Shown here in pieces: positions 28,792 through 38,145 of a stretch of DNA of 64,000 bases (the first letter of the stretch is position 1; the number at the start of each line of letters is the position of its first letter). The position numbers and the translations under genes are program-made. Origin of the DNA: Pseudomonas sp. KUIN-1 (GTDB taxonomy: Bacteria > Pseudomonadota > Gammaproteobacteria > Pseudomonadales > Pseudomonadaceae); NCBI RefSeq assembly GCF_009176725.1, contig NZ_AP020337.1:4967501-5031500 (forward strand), read 5' to 3'. The notes under the pieces were generated by a model. It was not told where the DNA came from, searched no databases, and worked only from the letters and a program-made list of their open reading frames with translations.

Positions 28792-30993
28792 TTACAACAG
28801 CTTATCCAGCGTGATCGGAAACTCGCGGATCCGTTTGCCGGTGGCGTGATAGATCGCGTTGGCAATCGCTGCCGGCACACCGACGATGCCGATCTCGCCG
28901 ACGCCCTTGGAACCCAGCGCGTTGACGATGTCGTCGTGTTCTTCGACAAACAGCACGTCAATGTCGCCGATGTCAGCGTTCACCGGGATATGGTACTCGG
29001 CCAGGCTGTGGTTCATCGGGCGGCCCAGGTCGTGGTCAAGCATCGCCTCTTCCTGAAGCGCCATACCCATGCCCCAGACAACGCCGCCCAGAATCTGGCT
29101 GCGCGCCATTTTCGGGTTCACGACCCTGCCCGCTGCCACGGCACTGACCACACGATTGACCTTGATAGTGCCCAGATCCTCGTCGACCAGCACTTCGACG
29201 AACACCGCCGAGTGCGTGGCTGCCGCGTAGGCTTCGCGCTTCTTGTCCGGCTCGGCGTCGACTTGCACCTCGATGACACCGTGGGGCTGAGACGCTGCCA
29301 GTTCAGCCATCGATAGTGCCTGATCGCCGACATACAGCTTGCCCGCCTCGAAGCGAACCTCATCCGGCGTCACAGAAGCGAATTGCGGATGCAGCCCTTT
29401 GGCAACTTCCAGTACCTGACGCTGCAGAGCCTGACAGGCCTGCTGCACCGCAGTACCGACTGAAGACACCGTGAACGAGCCACCCTGCAACGGCGCGGTC
29501 GGCAACGAAGAGTCACCCAGCAGGAAGCTGACGTTATCCACCTCGATACCCGACGATTCTGCAGCGATCTGCGTCATGACGGTATAGGTGCCGGTGCCAA
29601 TGTCGGTGGTAGCGCTGCTGACCACCAGCGTGCCGTCCGCTTGCAGACGCGCCTTGGCGCTGGCCTTCATCTGCATGGCCTCCCAGACACCACCGGCCAT
29701 GCCCCAACCGACCAGCTGACGGCCTTGACGCATGCTGCGTGGCTCAGGGTTGCGGCTGGACCAGCCAAAGCGTTCGGCACCCTGTGCGTAGCATTCGCGC
29801 AATTCCTTGCTCGAATACGGCTTGTCTTCGTTACCGTTGCGCTCGGCGTAGTTGGTCAGGCGCAGGCGCACCGGATCGATAGCCAACGCGTAAGCCAGCT
29901 CGTCCATGGCGCATTCCAGACCGATCATGCCCAGGGCAGCACCCGGCGCACGCATGTCGAGCGGCGTGAACACGTCCAGCGGCACCAGTTTGTAGGTCAA
30001 CTGCACGTTGTCGCAGTGGTAGAGCATGCCGCTCCATTCCACGACGTGTTCGCTGAAGTCCTCGAAACGCGAAGTCTGCCCGATGGCTTCATGACCGACC
30101 GCCAGCAAACGACCGTTGGCAGCCGCGCCCAGACGCAGGCGCTGAATGGTGCGCGGACGATAACCGAAGGTGAACATCTGCTGGCGGGTCAGCGTCAGGC
30201 GCACGGAGCGCTTGAGGTGCAGTGCAGCCATTACTGCCAGCGGCAGTTGATATTGCGGGCGCAGGCCAGAACCGAAGGCACCACCGACGAAAGCGGCCAG
30301 CACGCGGATCTTGTCCTTTTCCAGGCCGAACACCTTGTGCAGATAGTCCTGACAGTTTTGCGTGCCCTGGGTCTTGTCGTGAATCTGCAAGCTGCCATCG
30401 GCCTGATACAGGACGGTCGACGCATGCGGTTCCATCGGGTTGTGGTACTCGCTGGGCGTGCTGTACGTCACGTCCACGCTCAGCGCGGAGCTGGCAAGTT
30501 CGCCTTCGAAGTTGCCACGCGGCGGCGGCAATTCGGCAGGCGCGTCATAGGCGGTGTCGAGCATGGCCTGCAGATCGGTCTGGTGCTCCTGCTGCTCATA
30601 TTCGATACGCACCAGCGAGCCCGCGTGACGCGCCAGTTCCAACGTATCGGCAACGACCAGCGCGAGCGGTTGGCCGCTGTACATGACGTTGTCGTTGTAA
30701 AAAGGACGAAACGGCGAACCGTCGGCCGAATCGGCATCCTCATAGTTTTCGTCATAGCTGGCCAGCCACGGACGATTGGTGTGGTCGATGACCGCGACCA
30801 CACCCGGAACCTTCATTGCCTCGCTCTTATCGATGCTGGCGACGCGACCGTTGGCGATGGTGCTGGAGACCACGCTGCCATACAGCAACCCTTCTTCAGG
30901 GTATTCACCGGCGTAACGTGCGCCCCCGGTCACTTTCAGGCGGCCGTCGACGCGGTCCACAGGCTTGCCCATTGGCGAAAATGGCTGGTTCAT
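28792..30993 (-). CDS. Molybdenum-cofactor subunit of a xanthine-oxidase-family enzyme (PaoC-like)
   Basis: 733 residues. Contains FVGGAFGSG (Moco binding), DMRAPGAA and the catalytic-glutamate segment GVGEIGIVG near the C-terminus. Length and order with the next two genes are those of PaoC/YagR aldehyde oxidoreductase subunits rather than the longer XdhB. Third gene of a three-gene minus-strand operon, overlapping the FAD subunit by 4 bases. Likely oxidises aldehydes or N-heterocycles; the substrate is not readable. Confidence 0.9.
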   Translation of the reverse strand: MNQPFSPMGKPVDRVDGRLKVTGGARYAGEYPEEGLLYGSVVSSTIANGRVASIDKSEAMKVPGVVAVIDHTNRPWLASYDENYEDADSADGSPFRPFYNDNVMYSGQPLALVVADTLELARHAGSLVRIEYEQQEHQTDLQAMLDTAYDAPAELPPPRGNFEGELASSALSVDVTYSTPSEYHNPMEPHASTVLYQADGSLQIHDKTQGTQNCQDYLHKVFGLEKDKIRVLAAFVGGAFGSGLRPQYQLPLAVMAALHLKRSVRLTLTRQQMFTFGYRPRTIQRLRLGAAANGRLLAVGHEAIGQTSRFEDFSEHVVEWSGMLYHCDNVQLTYKLVPLDVFTPLDMRAPGAALGMIGLECAMDELAYALAIDPVRLRLTNYAERNGNEDKPYSSKELRECYAQGAERFGWSSRNPEPRSMRQGRQLVGWGMAGGVWEAMQMKASAKARLQADGTLVVSSATTDIGTGTYTVMTQIAAESSGIEVDNVSFLLGDSSLPTAPLQGGSFTVSSVGTAVQQACQALQRQVLEVAKGLHPQFASVTPDEVRFEAGKLYVGDQALSMAELAASQPHGVIEVQVDAEPDKKREAYAAATHSAVFVEVLVDEDLGTIKVNRVVSAVAAGRVVNPKMARSQILGGVVWGMGMALQEEAMLDHDLGRPMNHSLAEYHIPVNADIGDIDVLFVEEHDDIVNALGSKGVGEIGIVGVPAAIANAIYHATGKRIREFPITLDKLL

Positions 30994-31979
30994 TGGGCGC
31001 TCCCTCCTGTTGCGGCATCGCTCAAGGCACGAATGATCGCGCGGCGGGCCAGTCTGACTTTGAAACCGTTGTGCTCCAGAGGCTGCGCATCTTCAAGCAT
31101 GGCGTCTGCAGCAGCGGCGAAGTTCTCGCGAGTGACCGGCTTGCCGACCAACAGCGCTTCGACCGCCTTGTCGCGCCATGGCTTGTGCGCGACACCGCCC
31201 AATGCCAGACGCACGTCGCGAATCACATCGCCGTCCATATCGATGGCGGCAGCCACCGATATCAGGGCAAACGCATAGGACGCACGGTCGCGGATCTTCA
31301 GATAAGCGTTGTGGCTGACAAAGCCGTTTGCAGGCAGTTCGACGGCGACGATCAACTCATCGTCGGCCAGTTGATTGTCCCGTTGCGGAGCATCACCCGG
31401 CAGGCGATGGAAATCAGCAAACTCGATAGTGCGGCGGCCGGCACGTCCTTGAACATGCACCACGGCTTCCAGCGCAGCGAGTGCCACGCACATGTCGGAC
31501 GGGTGAGTCGCGACGCAGTCTTCGCTGGCACCCAGGATCGCGTGAATGCGATTCACGCCGGTGCGCGCCGGGCAGCCACTGCCCGGTTCGCGCTTATTGC
31601 ACGGCACGCCGGTGTCATAGAAGTAATAGCAGCGGGTGCGTTGCAGCAGGTTGCCGCCGGTGCTGGCCATGTTGCGCAGCTGCGGCGAAGCACCGGCCAG
31701 CACGGCTTTGCTCAGCAGCGGGTAACGCGCTTCGATCAGCGGGTGGTAGGCCAGGTCGGCGTTGCTGACCAACGCACCGATCATCAGACCGCCCGAGGCG
31801 GTTTCACTGACATCCCTTAAAGGCAGGCCGGTGATGTCGATCAGGTGCTCGGGCGTGGCGACGTTTTCTTTCATCAGGTCAAGCAGATTGGTGCCGCCTG
31901 CAATGAAACGCGTGGCCGGTCCGCTCAGGTTGACCGCAGCAGTGATGTCGGTCGGCTTGCTGTAAGTAAACGGATTCAT
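30990..31979 (-). CDS. FAD subunit of the molybdenum hydroxylase, with an extra Fe-S motif (PaoB-like)
   Basis: 329 residues from MNPFTYSKP. FAD-binding RFIAGGTNLLDLMK and STGGNLLQRTRC motifs are clear. Between them and the C-terminal domain lies CYYFYDTGVPCNKREPGSGC, a cysteine-rich insertion like the extra [4Fe-4S] site of PaoB and 4-hydroxybenzoyl-CoA reductase. Overlaps both neighbours by ATGA. Transfers electrons from the Fe-S subunit to the acceptor. Confidence 0.9.
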   Translation of the reverse strand: MNPFTYSKPTDITAAVNLSGPATRFIAGGTNLLDLMKENVATPEHLIDITGLPLRDVSETASGGLMIGALVSNADLAYHPLIEARYPLLSKAVLAGASPQLRNMASTGGNLLQRTRCYYFYDTGVPCNKREPGSGCPARTGVNRIHAILGASEDCVATHPSDMCVALAALEAVVHVQGRAGRRTIEFADFHRLPGDAPQRDNQLADDELIVAVELPANGFVSHNAYLKIRDRASYAFALISVAAAIDMDGDVIRDVRLALGGVAHKPWRDKAVEALLVGKPVTRENFAAAADAMLEDAQPLEHNGFKVRLARRAIIRALSDAATGGSAQ

Positions 31980-32506
31980 GCGTTCACCTCCGGCTTCGGC
32001 GCTGCGTTGTGGAACTGCGGCAGCGCCTCTTCGACGGCGGCGAGAATATTGCTGTAGGCACCGCAACGGCACAGGTTACCGCTCATCAGTTCCTGAATCT
32101 CGGCACGCGTGCTGGCGCGCCCCTCATTGGCAAGCCCGACAGCCGAGCAGATTTGCCCGGGCGTGCAGTAGCCGCACTGGAACGCATCGTTCTTGATGAA
32201 CGCCTGCTGCATGGGATGCAACTGGTCGCCATCAGCCAGGCCTTCAATGGTGGTCAGCTCGGCGCCATCACACATGATCGCCAGCGTCAGGCAGGCATTG
32301 ATGCGCGTGCCGTCGCGCAGTACGGTACACGCACCACACTGGCCGTGGTCGCAGCCTTTTTTGGTGCCGACCAGATCGAGCTGATCGCGCAGCAGGTCAA
32401 GCAAGGTGGTCCAGGGCAGCACATCCAGTTGGCGGAGCTGTCCGTTCAGGGTCAGGGAAATCGCGTGGGTGGCGAATTCCTGGGGGTTCGGGGTCGTTGC
32501 ACTCAT
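31976..32506 (-). CDS. [2Fe-2S] subunit of the molybdenum hydroxylase (PaoA-like)
   Basis: 176 residues. Plant-type ferredoxin cluster CDHGQCGAC and second cluster CGYCTPGQIC ... CRCGAY are intact. E. coli PaoA is longer because of a twin-arginine signal; none is visible here, so this enzyme is probably cytoplasmic. ATG chosen over an upstream in-frame start because of GAGG 5 bases before. First gene of the operon. Confidence 0.92.
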   Translation of the reverse strand: MSATTPNPQEFATHAISLTLNGQLRQLDVLPWTTLLDLLRDQLDLVGTKKGCDHGQCGACTVLRDGTRINACLTLAIMCDGAELTTIEGLADGDQLHPMQQAFIKNDAFQCGYCTPGQICSAVGLANEGRASTRAEIQELMSGNLCRCGAYSNILAAVEEALPQFHNAAPKPEVNA

Positions 32507-32771
32507 GGAAACCTCACGGTAGGCGGTCACTTAGCGCACTTTTTATGCGTCTTAAGGGGTGGGACTTCGCGAGGTTTGCAACGTTCAGGCTTTCTTGATG
32601 GGCGTAGTTGTCATTGAAAGGCCGTCATCCGCAGGCAGCCATCCTGCCAAGCTGCTGGTATGATGCGCGGCTTTTTCCGACCCGCAAAAATCAAACGGGC
32701 TGCCCTGCAGTCTGTGCATTGCTGTTGGAGTCGATCATTCACGACGCGCGCCGCGTCACGGAGAGCCAGAC

Positions 32772-34067
32772 ATGCTGGAAAGGCTGTTTCAACTCAAGGC
32801 ACACAACACCAACGTGCGAACCGAGATTCTTGCGGGCGTCACGACTTTCCTGGCGATGGCTTACATCCTGTTCGTCAACCCGAGCATCCTCGGCGAAACC
32901 GGCATGGACAAGGGCGCGGTATTCGTCGCCACCTGCCTGGCAGCGGCCATCGGCTCGACGGTGATGGGCCTGATCGCCAACTACCCGATCGCCCTGGCAC
33001 CGGGCATGGGCCTGAACGCCTTCTTTACCTACACCGTGGTCCTGCACATGGGCCACAGCTGGCAGGTAGCGCTGGGCGCGGTGTTCATTTCAGCGGTGAT
33101 GTTCTTCATCCTGTCGATCTTCCGGATTCGTGAATGGATCATCAACAGCATTCCCCTGCCCCTGCGTTCGGCGATTGCGGCCGGTATCGGCCTGTTTCTG
33201 GCGCTGATCGCCCTGCATAACGCCGGTATTGTGGTCAGCAACCCGGCGACCATGGTCGGCATGGGCGATCTCAAGCAGCCAGCCCCGGTACTGGCGACGC
33301 TGGGCTTCTTTCTCATCGTGGCCCTGGATTACCTCAAGGTTCGCGGCGCCGTGCTGATCGGCATCCTCGCGGTGACCCTGGTGTCTATCGCCCTGGGCTT
33401 CTCGCCGTTTGGCGGTGTGGTGTCGATGCCGCCTTCGCTGGCACCGACCTTCATGCAACTGGACATCATGGGCGCGCTGGACGTCGGTCTGGTCAGCATC
33501 ATCTTCGCTTTCCTGTTCGTCGACATCTTCGACAACTCCGGCACGCTGATCGGCGTGGCCAAACGCGCCGGGCTGATGGGCAAGGACGGGCACATGCCGA
33601 AGATGGGCCGTGCGCTGATCGCCGACAGTACTGCCGCGATGGCCGGTTCCCTGCTGGGCACCTCGACCACCACCAGCTACATCGAGTCGGCTGCAGGCGT
33701 GAGTGCCGGTGGCCGCACAGGTCTGACTGCAGTGGTAGTCGCCGTGCTGTTCCTGCTGGCGCTGTTCTTCGCCCCGCTGGCCGGCAGCGTGCCCGCCTTC
33801 GCGACCGCACCCGCGCTGCTGTTCGTCGCTGTGTTGATGGCGTCCGGCATGGCGGAAATCGACTGGGATGACATCACGGTCGCAGCGCCAGTAGTCATCA
33901 CGGCCCTGGCCATGCCATTCACCTATTCCATCGCCAATGGCATTGCCTTTGGCTTCATTTCCTGGACAGCGATCAAGCTGCTGTCGGGACGCTGGCGCGA
34001 GCTGAATTCGGCGCTGGTGATCCTGTCGATCCTGTTCGTGATCAAGCTGGGCTGGTTCAACGCATGA
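32772..34067 (+). CDS. NCS2-family purine permease (AzgA/GhxP-like)
   Basis: 431 residues, about 12-14 membrane helices. TEILAGVTTFLAMAYILFVN, LAPGMGLNAFFTY and LLGTSTTTSYIESAAG are the hallmarks of the AzgA/GhxP/PurP group that imports adenine, guanine or hypoxanthine with protons. The divergent molybdenum hydroxylase may act on such a base, but this is only a neighbourhood inference. GGAG lies 8 bases upstream of the ATG. Overlaps trmA by 4 bases. Confidence 0.92.
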   Translation: MLERLFQLKAHNTNVRTEILAGVTTFLAMAYILFVNPSILGETGMDKGAVFVATCLAAAIGSTVMGLIANYPIALAPGMGLNAFFTYTVVLHMGHSWQVALGAVFISAVMFFILSIFRIREWIINSIPLPLRSAIAAGIGLFLALIALHNAGIVVSNPATMVGMGDLKQPAPVLATLGFFLIVALDYLKVRGAVLIGILAVTLVSIALGFSPFGGVVSMPPSLAPTFMQLDIMGALDVGLVSIIFAFLFVDIFDNSGTLIGVAKRAGLMGKDGHMPKMGRALIADSTAAMAGSLLGTSTTTSYIESAAGVSAGGRTGLTAVVVAVLFLLALFFAPLAGSVPAFATAPALLFVAVLMASGMAEIDWDDITVAAPVVITALAMPFTYSIANGIAFGFISWTAIKLLSGRWRELNSALVILSILFVIKLGWFNA

Positions 34068-35149
34068 GTGTTCCCTTCGACCCTGCGAGCTACGACCGTC
34101 AGCTCGAAGAAAAAACCGTCCGCCTGCGCGAGTTGCTGGCGCCGTTCGATGCTCCCGAGCCACAGGTGTTCGACTCGCCACGCGAACACTATAGGCTGCG
34201 CGCCGAGTTCCGCCTGTGGCGCGAAGACCAGAAGCGCTATTACGCGATGTTCGCGCCGGGCGACAACAGGACGCCGATCCTGCTCGAGGGCCTGCCGATC
34301 GCCAGCGAGCGCATCAACGCGCTGATGCCGGTGCTGCGCGAGCGCTGGGAAGCCAGCCCGACGTTGAACCACAAGCTGTTTCAGGTGGACTTCCTGACCA
34401 CGCTGGCAGGCGACGCGATGATCACCCTGTGTTATCACCGCCCGCTGGACGCCGAATGGCAGGCCGCCGCCGCGCAACTGGCCGCCGAACTGGACGTCAG
34501 CCTGATTGGCCGTTCCAAGGGGCAGAAGCTGGTCATCGGTCATGATTACGTGACCGAGAAGCTCGACGTGGCTGGCCGCACCTACAGTTACCGGCAACCG
34601 GAAGGCGCTTTCACCCAGCCCAACGGCACGGTGAACGGCAAGATGCTCAACTGGGCCTTCGATGCGCTGGGCGAGCGGCAGGACGACCTGCTGGAGCTGT
34701 ATTGCGGCAATGGCAACTTCACCCTGCCGCTGGCTACACGCGTGCGCAAGGTGCTGGCCACCGAAATCAGCAAGACCTCGGTCAATGCGGCGCTGAGCAA
34801 CCTGGATGACAACGGCGTGGACAACGTCACGCTGGTGCGTCTGTCGGCCGAAGAACTGACCGAAGCCCTGAACGAAGTGCGCCCGTTCCGCCGTCTGCAC
34901 GGCGTGGACTTGAAGAGCTACGATTTTGGCAGCGTGTTCGTCGACCCGCCGCGCGCCGGCATGGACCCGGACACCTGCGAACTGACCCGGCGCTTCGAGC
35001 GCATTCTGTACATATCCTGCAACCCGGAAACCCTGGCCGCCAACATCGCCCAACTGCACGACACCCACCGGGTCGAGCGCTGCGCACTGTTCGATCAGTT
35101 TCCGTACACCCACCACATGGAATCGGGCGTGCTGCTGGTTAGGCGCTGA
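34064..35149 (+). CDS. trmA: tRNA (uracil-5-)-methyltransferase TrmA
   Basis: 361 residues. The SAM motif LLELYCGNGNFTL and the nucleophile Cys319 in LYISCNPETL are intact; the start MSVPFDPASYDRQL is typical. It makes ribothymidine 54 in tRNA. ATGA overlap with the permease suggests translational coupling. Confidence 0.96.
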   Translation: MSVPFDPASYDRQLEEKTVRLRELLAPFDAPEPQVFDSPREHYRLRAEFRLWREDQKRYYAMFAPGDNRTPILLEGLPIASERINALMPVLRERWEASPTLNHKLFQVDFLTTLAGDAMITLCYHRPLDAEWQAAAAQLAAELDVSLIGRSKGQKLVIGHDYVTEKLDVAGRTYSYRQPEGAFTQPNGTVNGKMLNWAFDALGERQDDLLELYCGNGNFTLPLATRVRKVLATEISKTSVNAALSNLDDNGVDNVTLVRLSAEELTEALNEVRPFRRLHGVDLKSYDFGSVFVDPPRAGMDPDTCELTRRFERILYISCNPETLAANIAQLHDTHRVERCALFDQFPYTHHMESGVLLVRR

Positions 35150-35162
35150 GGCTCCTCTGACT

Positions 35163-35676
35163 GACTATCGTGCCGACGCTCCGCGTTGGCATGCCGTTCT
35201 GGACGCTGCGCGTCCTATCCTGAACATGCGGCGCGACGCAGATCTGTGACGCAGAGCGTCACGAACGGCATTCCCACGCTGGAGCGTGAGGAACGATAAT
35301 CTCGACTATCGTGCCGACGCTCCGCGTTGGCATGCCGTTCTGGACGCTGCGCGTCCTATCCTGAACATGCGGCGCGGCGTAGATCTTTGACGCAGAGCGT
35401 CACCCACGGCATTCCCACGGAACGATAATCCCGACTATCGTGCGGCGCTCTGCGTCGCATGCCGTTCCGGACGCTCCGCGTCCTATCCCGACGTGCGGCG
35501 CGACGCAGATCTGTGACGCAGAGCGTCACCCACGGCATTCCCACGCTGGAGCGTGAGGAACGATAATCCCGACTGTCGTGCGGCGCTCTGCGTCGCATGC
35601 CGTTCCGGACGCTCCGCGTCCTCTTGCGACGCGGAGCGTCGTGAAATGCATTCCCATACTGGAGCGTGAGGAACGA
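35163..35676. repeat. Tandem array of four composite REP units
   Basis: Four copies of a 129-140 bp unit begin with GACT(A/G)TCGTGC at 35164, 35304, 35433 and 35571; the last is cut short. Each unit contains two inverted REP palindromes (GACGCTCCGCGTC type and GTGACGCAGAGCGTCAC type). It lies between trmA and an MFS gene. Short ORFs inside are repeat products, not genes. Confidence 0.9.
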
Positions 35677-35776
35677 GAGTTCTTTCATGCTCGTCAACTG
35701 CGAAACTGTCAGAATATTTATTAGCTTCCTATCGATACGCTGGGGTATAAACCAAAAACCTGAATCAGCTGCTTCG

Positions 35777-37078
35777 ATGGGATCCTTTTTCTTGAGCTCC
35801 GAGTCTTCCGCGCCTTCTGTACCGGTCAAGTTGTCCAGCCAGCCCGGTTTCGTCAGTTTTATCCTCTCGCGCCTGATGGCGGTGTTCGCCATGCAGATTC
35901 AGGCGGTGGTCATTGCCTGGCAGGTTTATGACATGACCCGCGAGCCGATGGCGCTGGCCTATGTGGGCCTTGCTCAGTTCATTCCCATGTTGCTGCTGTT
36001 GATGCCTGCCGGGGATCTGATCGACCGCTACAACCGCAAGATCATCCTGATGCTCAGTTGGGGTGTGCAGGCGATCTGTGGGGTCATTCTGCTGGTGTTC
36101 TCGGCACTGAAGCTGCAAGACCTGCGGCTGATCTACGGCGCGCTGATGCTGTATGGCTGCGCCCGCGCTTTTACCGGTCCGGCGCTGCAAAGCCTGCTGC
36201 CACAGATTGTCCCGCGCGACCAACTGGCCTCGGCCATCGCCACCAACAGCGTGATCATGCGCTGTTCGACCGTCGGTGGGCCGCTGATCGGTGGCTATCT
36301 GTACTGGCTGGGCGGCGCAGAGCTGACCTATTCGGTCTGCGTCGCAGCATTTATCGCCGGCATCCTGTTTCTGGCCCCCGTGGCAACGCCCTTTGCCGGC
36401 AAGCCGGTGGAACTGGGTTCCAGCGCCTGGGGCCGGTTCACCGCGGGCATTGCCTTCATTCGCTCGCGGCCGATCATCCTCGGCACCATTTCGCTGGACC
36501 TGTTCGCCGTGCTGCTCGGCGGCGTGGTGGCGCTGCTGCCGATCTACGCCCATGAAGTGTTGCACCTCGGGCCGCAGGGGCTGGGCATGCTGCGTGCGTC
36601 GATGAGCCTGGGTGAACTGGGCGTCGGCATTTACCTGAGCATGCGCCCGCTGCAGCGCAACGTCGGCATGACCATGTTTCTCGCCGTCGGCCTGTTCGGC
36701 GTCGCGAATCTGGTGTTTGCCCTGTCGACCCTGTTCTGGCTGTCATGCCTGGCCCTGCTGATCGCGGGCGCGGCGGACATGGTCAGCGTGTTCATTCGTT
36801 CAGCGCTGGTGCAGTTCTCGACGCCGGACAACATGCGCGGCCGGGTCAATGCCGTGAACATGCTGTTTATTGGCTCCTCCAACGAACTGGGCGAGTTCCG
36901 TGCAGGCACCAGTGCCTCGCTGGTCGGCGCAATCCCTGCCGCGATCCTGGGTGGCGTCTGCACGCTGGGCGTGGTCGGCGCCTGGATGACGGGCTTCAAG
37001 TCATTGCGCCAGGTCGACCGTTTTGCCGACGCCTCGCCGCCGGACGTGCTCAACGCGCAGCCCGTCAAACAGGCCTGA
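35777..37078 (+). CDS. MFS transporter, EntS/MFS_3 type
   Basis: 433 residues from MGSFFLSSESS; 12 membrane helices predicted from hydrophobicity. QAVVIAWQVYDMTREP and LIDRYNRK (the MFS loop) match the EntS-like exporters of the MFS_3 group. The frame stays open upstream into the REP array, which I reject as coding. No clear ribosome site before this ATG, so a start a few codons later remains possible. Substrate unknown. Confidence 0.82.
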   Translation: MGSFFLSSESSAPSVPVKLSSQPGFVSFILSRLMAVFAMQIQAVVIAWQVYDMTREPMALAYVGLAQFIPMLLLLMPAGDLIDRYNRKIILMLSWGVQAICGVILLVFSALKLQDLRLIYGALMLYGCARAFTGPALQSLLPQIVPRDQLASAIATNSVIMRCSTVGGPLIGGYLYWLGGAELTYSVCVAAFIAGILFLAPVATPFAGKPVELGSSAWGRFTAGIAFIRSRPIILGTISLDLFAVLLGGVVALLPIYAHEVLHLGPQGLGMLRASMSLGELGVGIYLSMRPLQRNVGMTMFLAVGLFGVANLVFALSTLFWLSCLALLIAGAADMVSVFIRSALVQFSTPDNMRGRVNAVNMLFIGSSNELGEFRAGTSASLVGAIPAAILGGVCTLGVVGAWMTGFKSLRQVDRFADASPPDVLNAQPVKQA

Positions 37079-37250
37079 CGGCGGCAGGTTTCAGCAAAAC
37101 ACAGCCACGGCACAGCTTGCGCGAACCAATCAGCCTCGCCGCACCTCTATACCCTCGCATTCTGCACACGACGCTGGCCGGAACACGCCGGACTGGCGCA
37201 TTCGCGTATCAGCAGCGAAACTAATTGCACGAAAAGAAGAGGGATCCGAC

Positions 37251-38141
37251 ATGCTCTGGAAAAAAGGCCGACGCAGCGACAATGTAGTCGATGCGCGCGA
37301 TGGCGGCAGCAGTGGTGGCGGCGGTGGCATGCGCATCGGCGGCAAGGGGCTGGGTCTGGGCGGCATCGTGATCATCGTCGCCATCGGCCTGCTGACCGGC
37401 CAGGACCCGATGCAGATTCTCGGACAACTGACCGGACAAGTGACCGAGCAAAGCGCTCCACCCAGCGCGCAAACGCGTGAAGCGCCGCCGGCCAACGACC
37501 AGCAGGCCGAATTCGTGCGCAGCATCCTTGGCGATACCGAGGACACCTGGCGTGCCGTGTTCGCCCAGAACGGTCGCGAATACAAGGACCCCACGCTGGT
37601 GTTGTTCAGCGGCCAGGTGAACTCGGCCTGCGGTCGCGCTACGTCGGCAACCGGTCCGTTCTATTGCCCGGCTGACCAGCAGGTCTATCTGGACATGGAG
37701 TTCTTCCGTGAAATGGCCCAGCGCTTTTCCGCCGCTGGCGACTTCGCTCAGGCTTACGTGATCGCCCATGAAGTCGGGCACCATGTGCAGACCCTGCTGG
37801 GCATTTCCGCCAAGGTCGACAAGGCTCGCCAGGCCGGGCAAAAAATGGAAGGAGCCAACGGTTTACTGGTCCGCCAGGAGCTGCAAGCGGACTGCTTTGC
37901 CGGTGTTTGGGCGTACAACGCACAAAATCGTTTGAACTGGCTCGAGCCGGGTGATATTGAAGAAGCATTGAACGCGGCCAACGCTATCGGCGATGATCGC
38001 TTGCAACAGCAAAGCAGTGGTCGAGTCGCTCCGGACTCCTTCACGCACGGCACGTCTGCACAGCGTGTACGCTGGTTCAAGGCAGGCTTTGCCCAAGGTC
38101 AAATCAATCAATGCGATACATTCGCCGCCAAGAGTCTCTGA
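37251..38141 (+). CDS. ypfJ: Neutral zinc metallopeptidase, YpfJ family
   Basis: 296 residues. A Gly-rich N-terminus, one membrane helix (about 42-57, GLGLGGIVIIVAIGLL) and a zincin-like motif H173-E-x-x-H177 (IAHEVGHHVQ) with a later ELQADCFAGVWA define the YpfJ family. Function unproven. AGAGGG lies about 8 bases before the ATG. Followed 4 bases later by a hydrolase gene. Confidence 0.93.
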   Translation: MLWKKGRRSDNVVDARDGGSSGGGGGMRIGGKGLGLGGIVIIVAIGLLTGQDPMQILGQLTGQVTEQSAPPSAQTREAPPANDQQAEFVRSILGDTEDTWRAVFAQNGREYKDPTLVLFSGQVNSACGRATSATGPFYCPADQQVYLDMEFFREMAQRFSAAGDFAQAYVIAHEVGHHVQTLLGISAKVDKARQAGQKMEGANGLLVRQELQADCFAGVWAYNAQNRLNWLEPGDIEEALNAANAIGDDRLQQQSSGRVAPDSFTHGTSAQRVRWFKAGFAQGQINQCDTFAAKSL

Positions 38142-38145
38142 GCAC

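Noticed and set aside
35356..35892. 178-codon frame over the REP array
   Set aside because: Runs through non-coding palindromes and into the opposing MFS start; short ORFs of this kind in P. syringae are REP translations.
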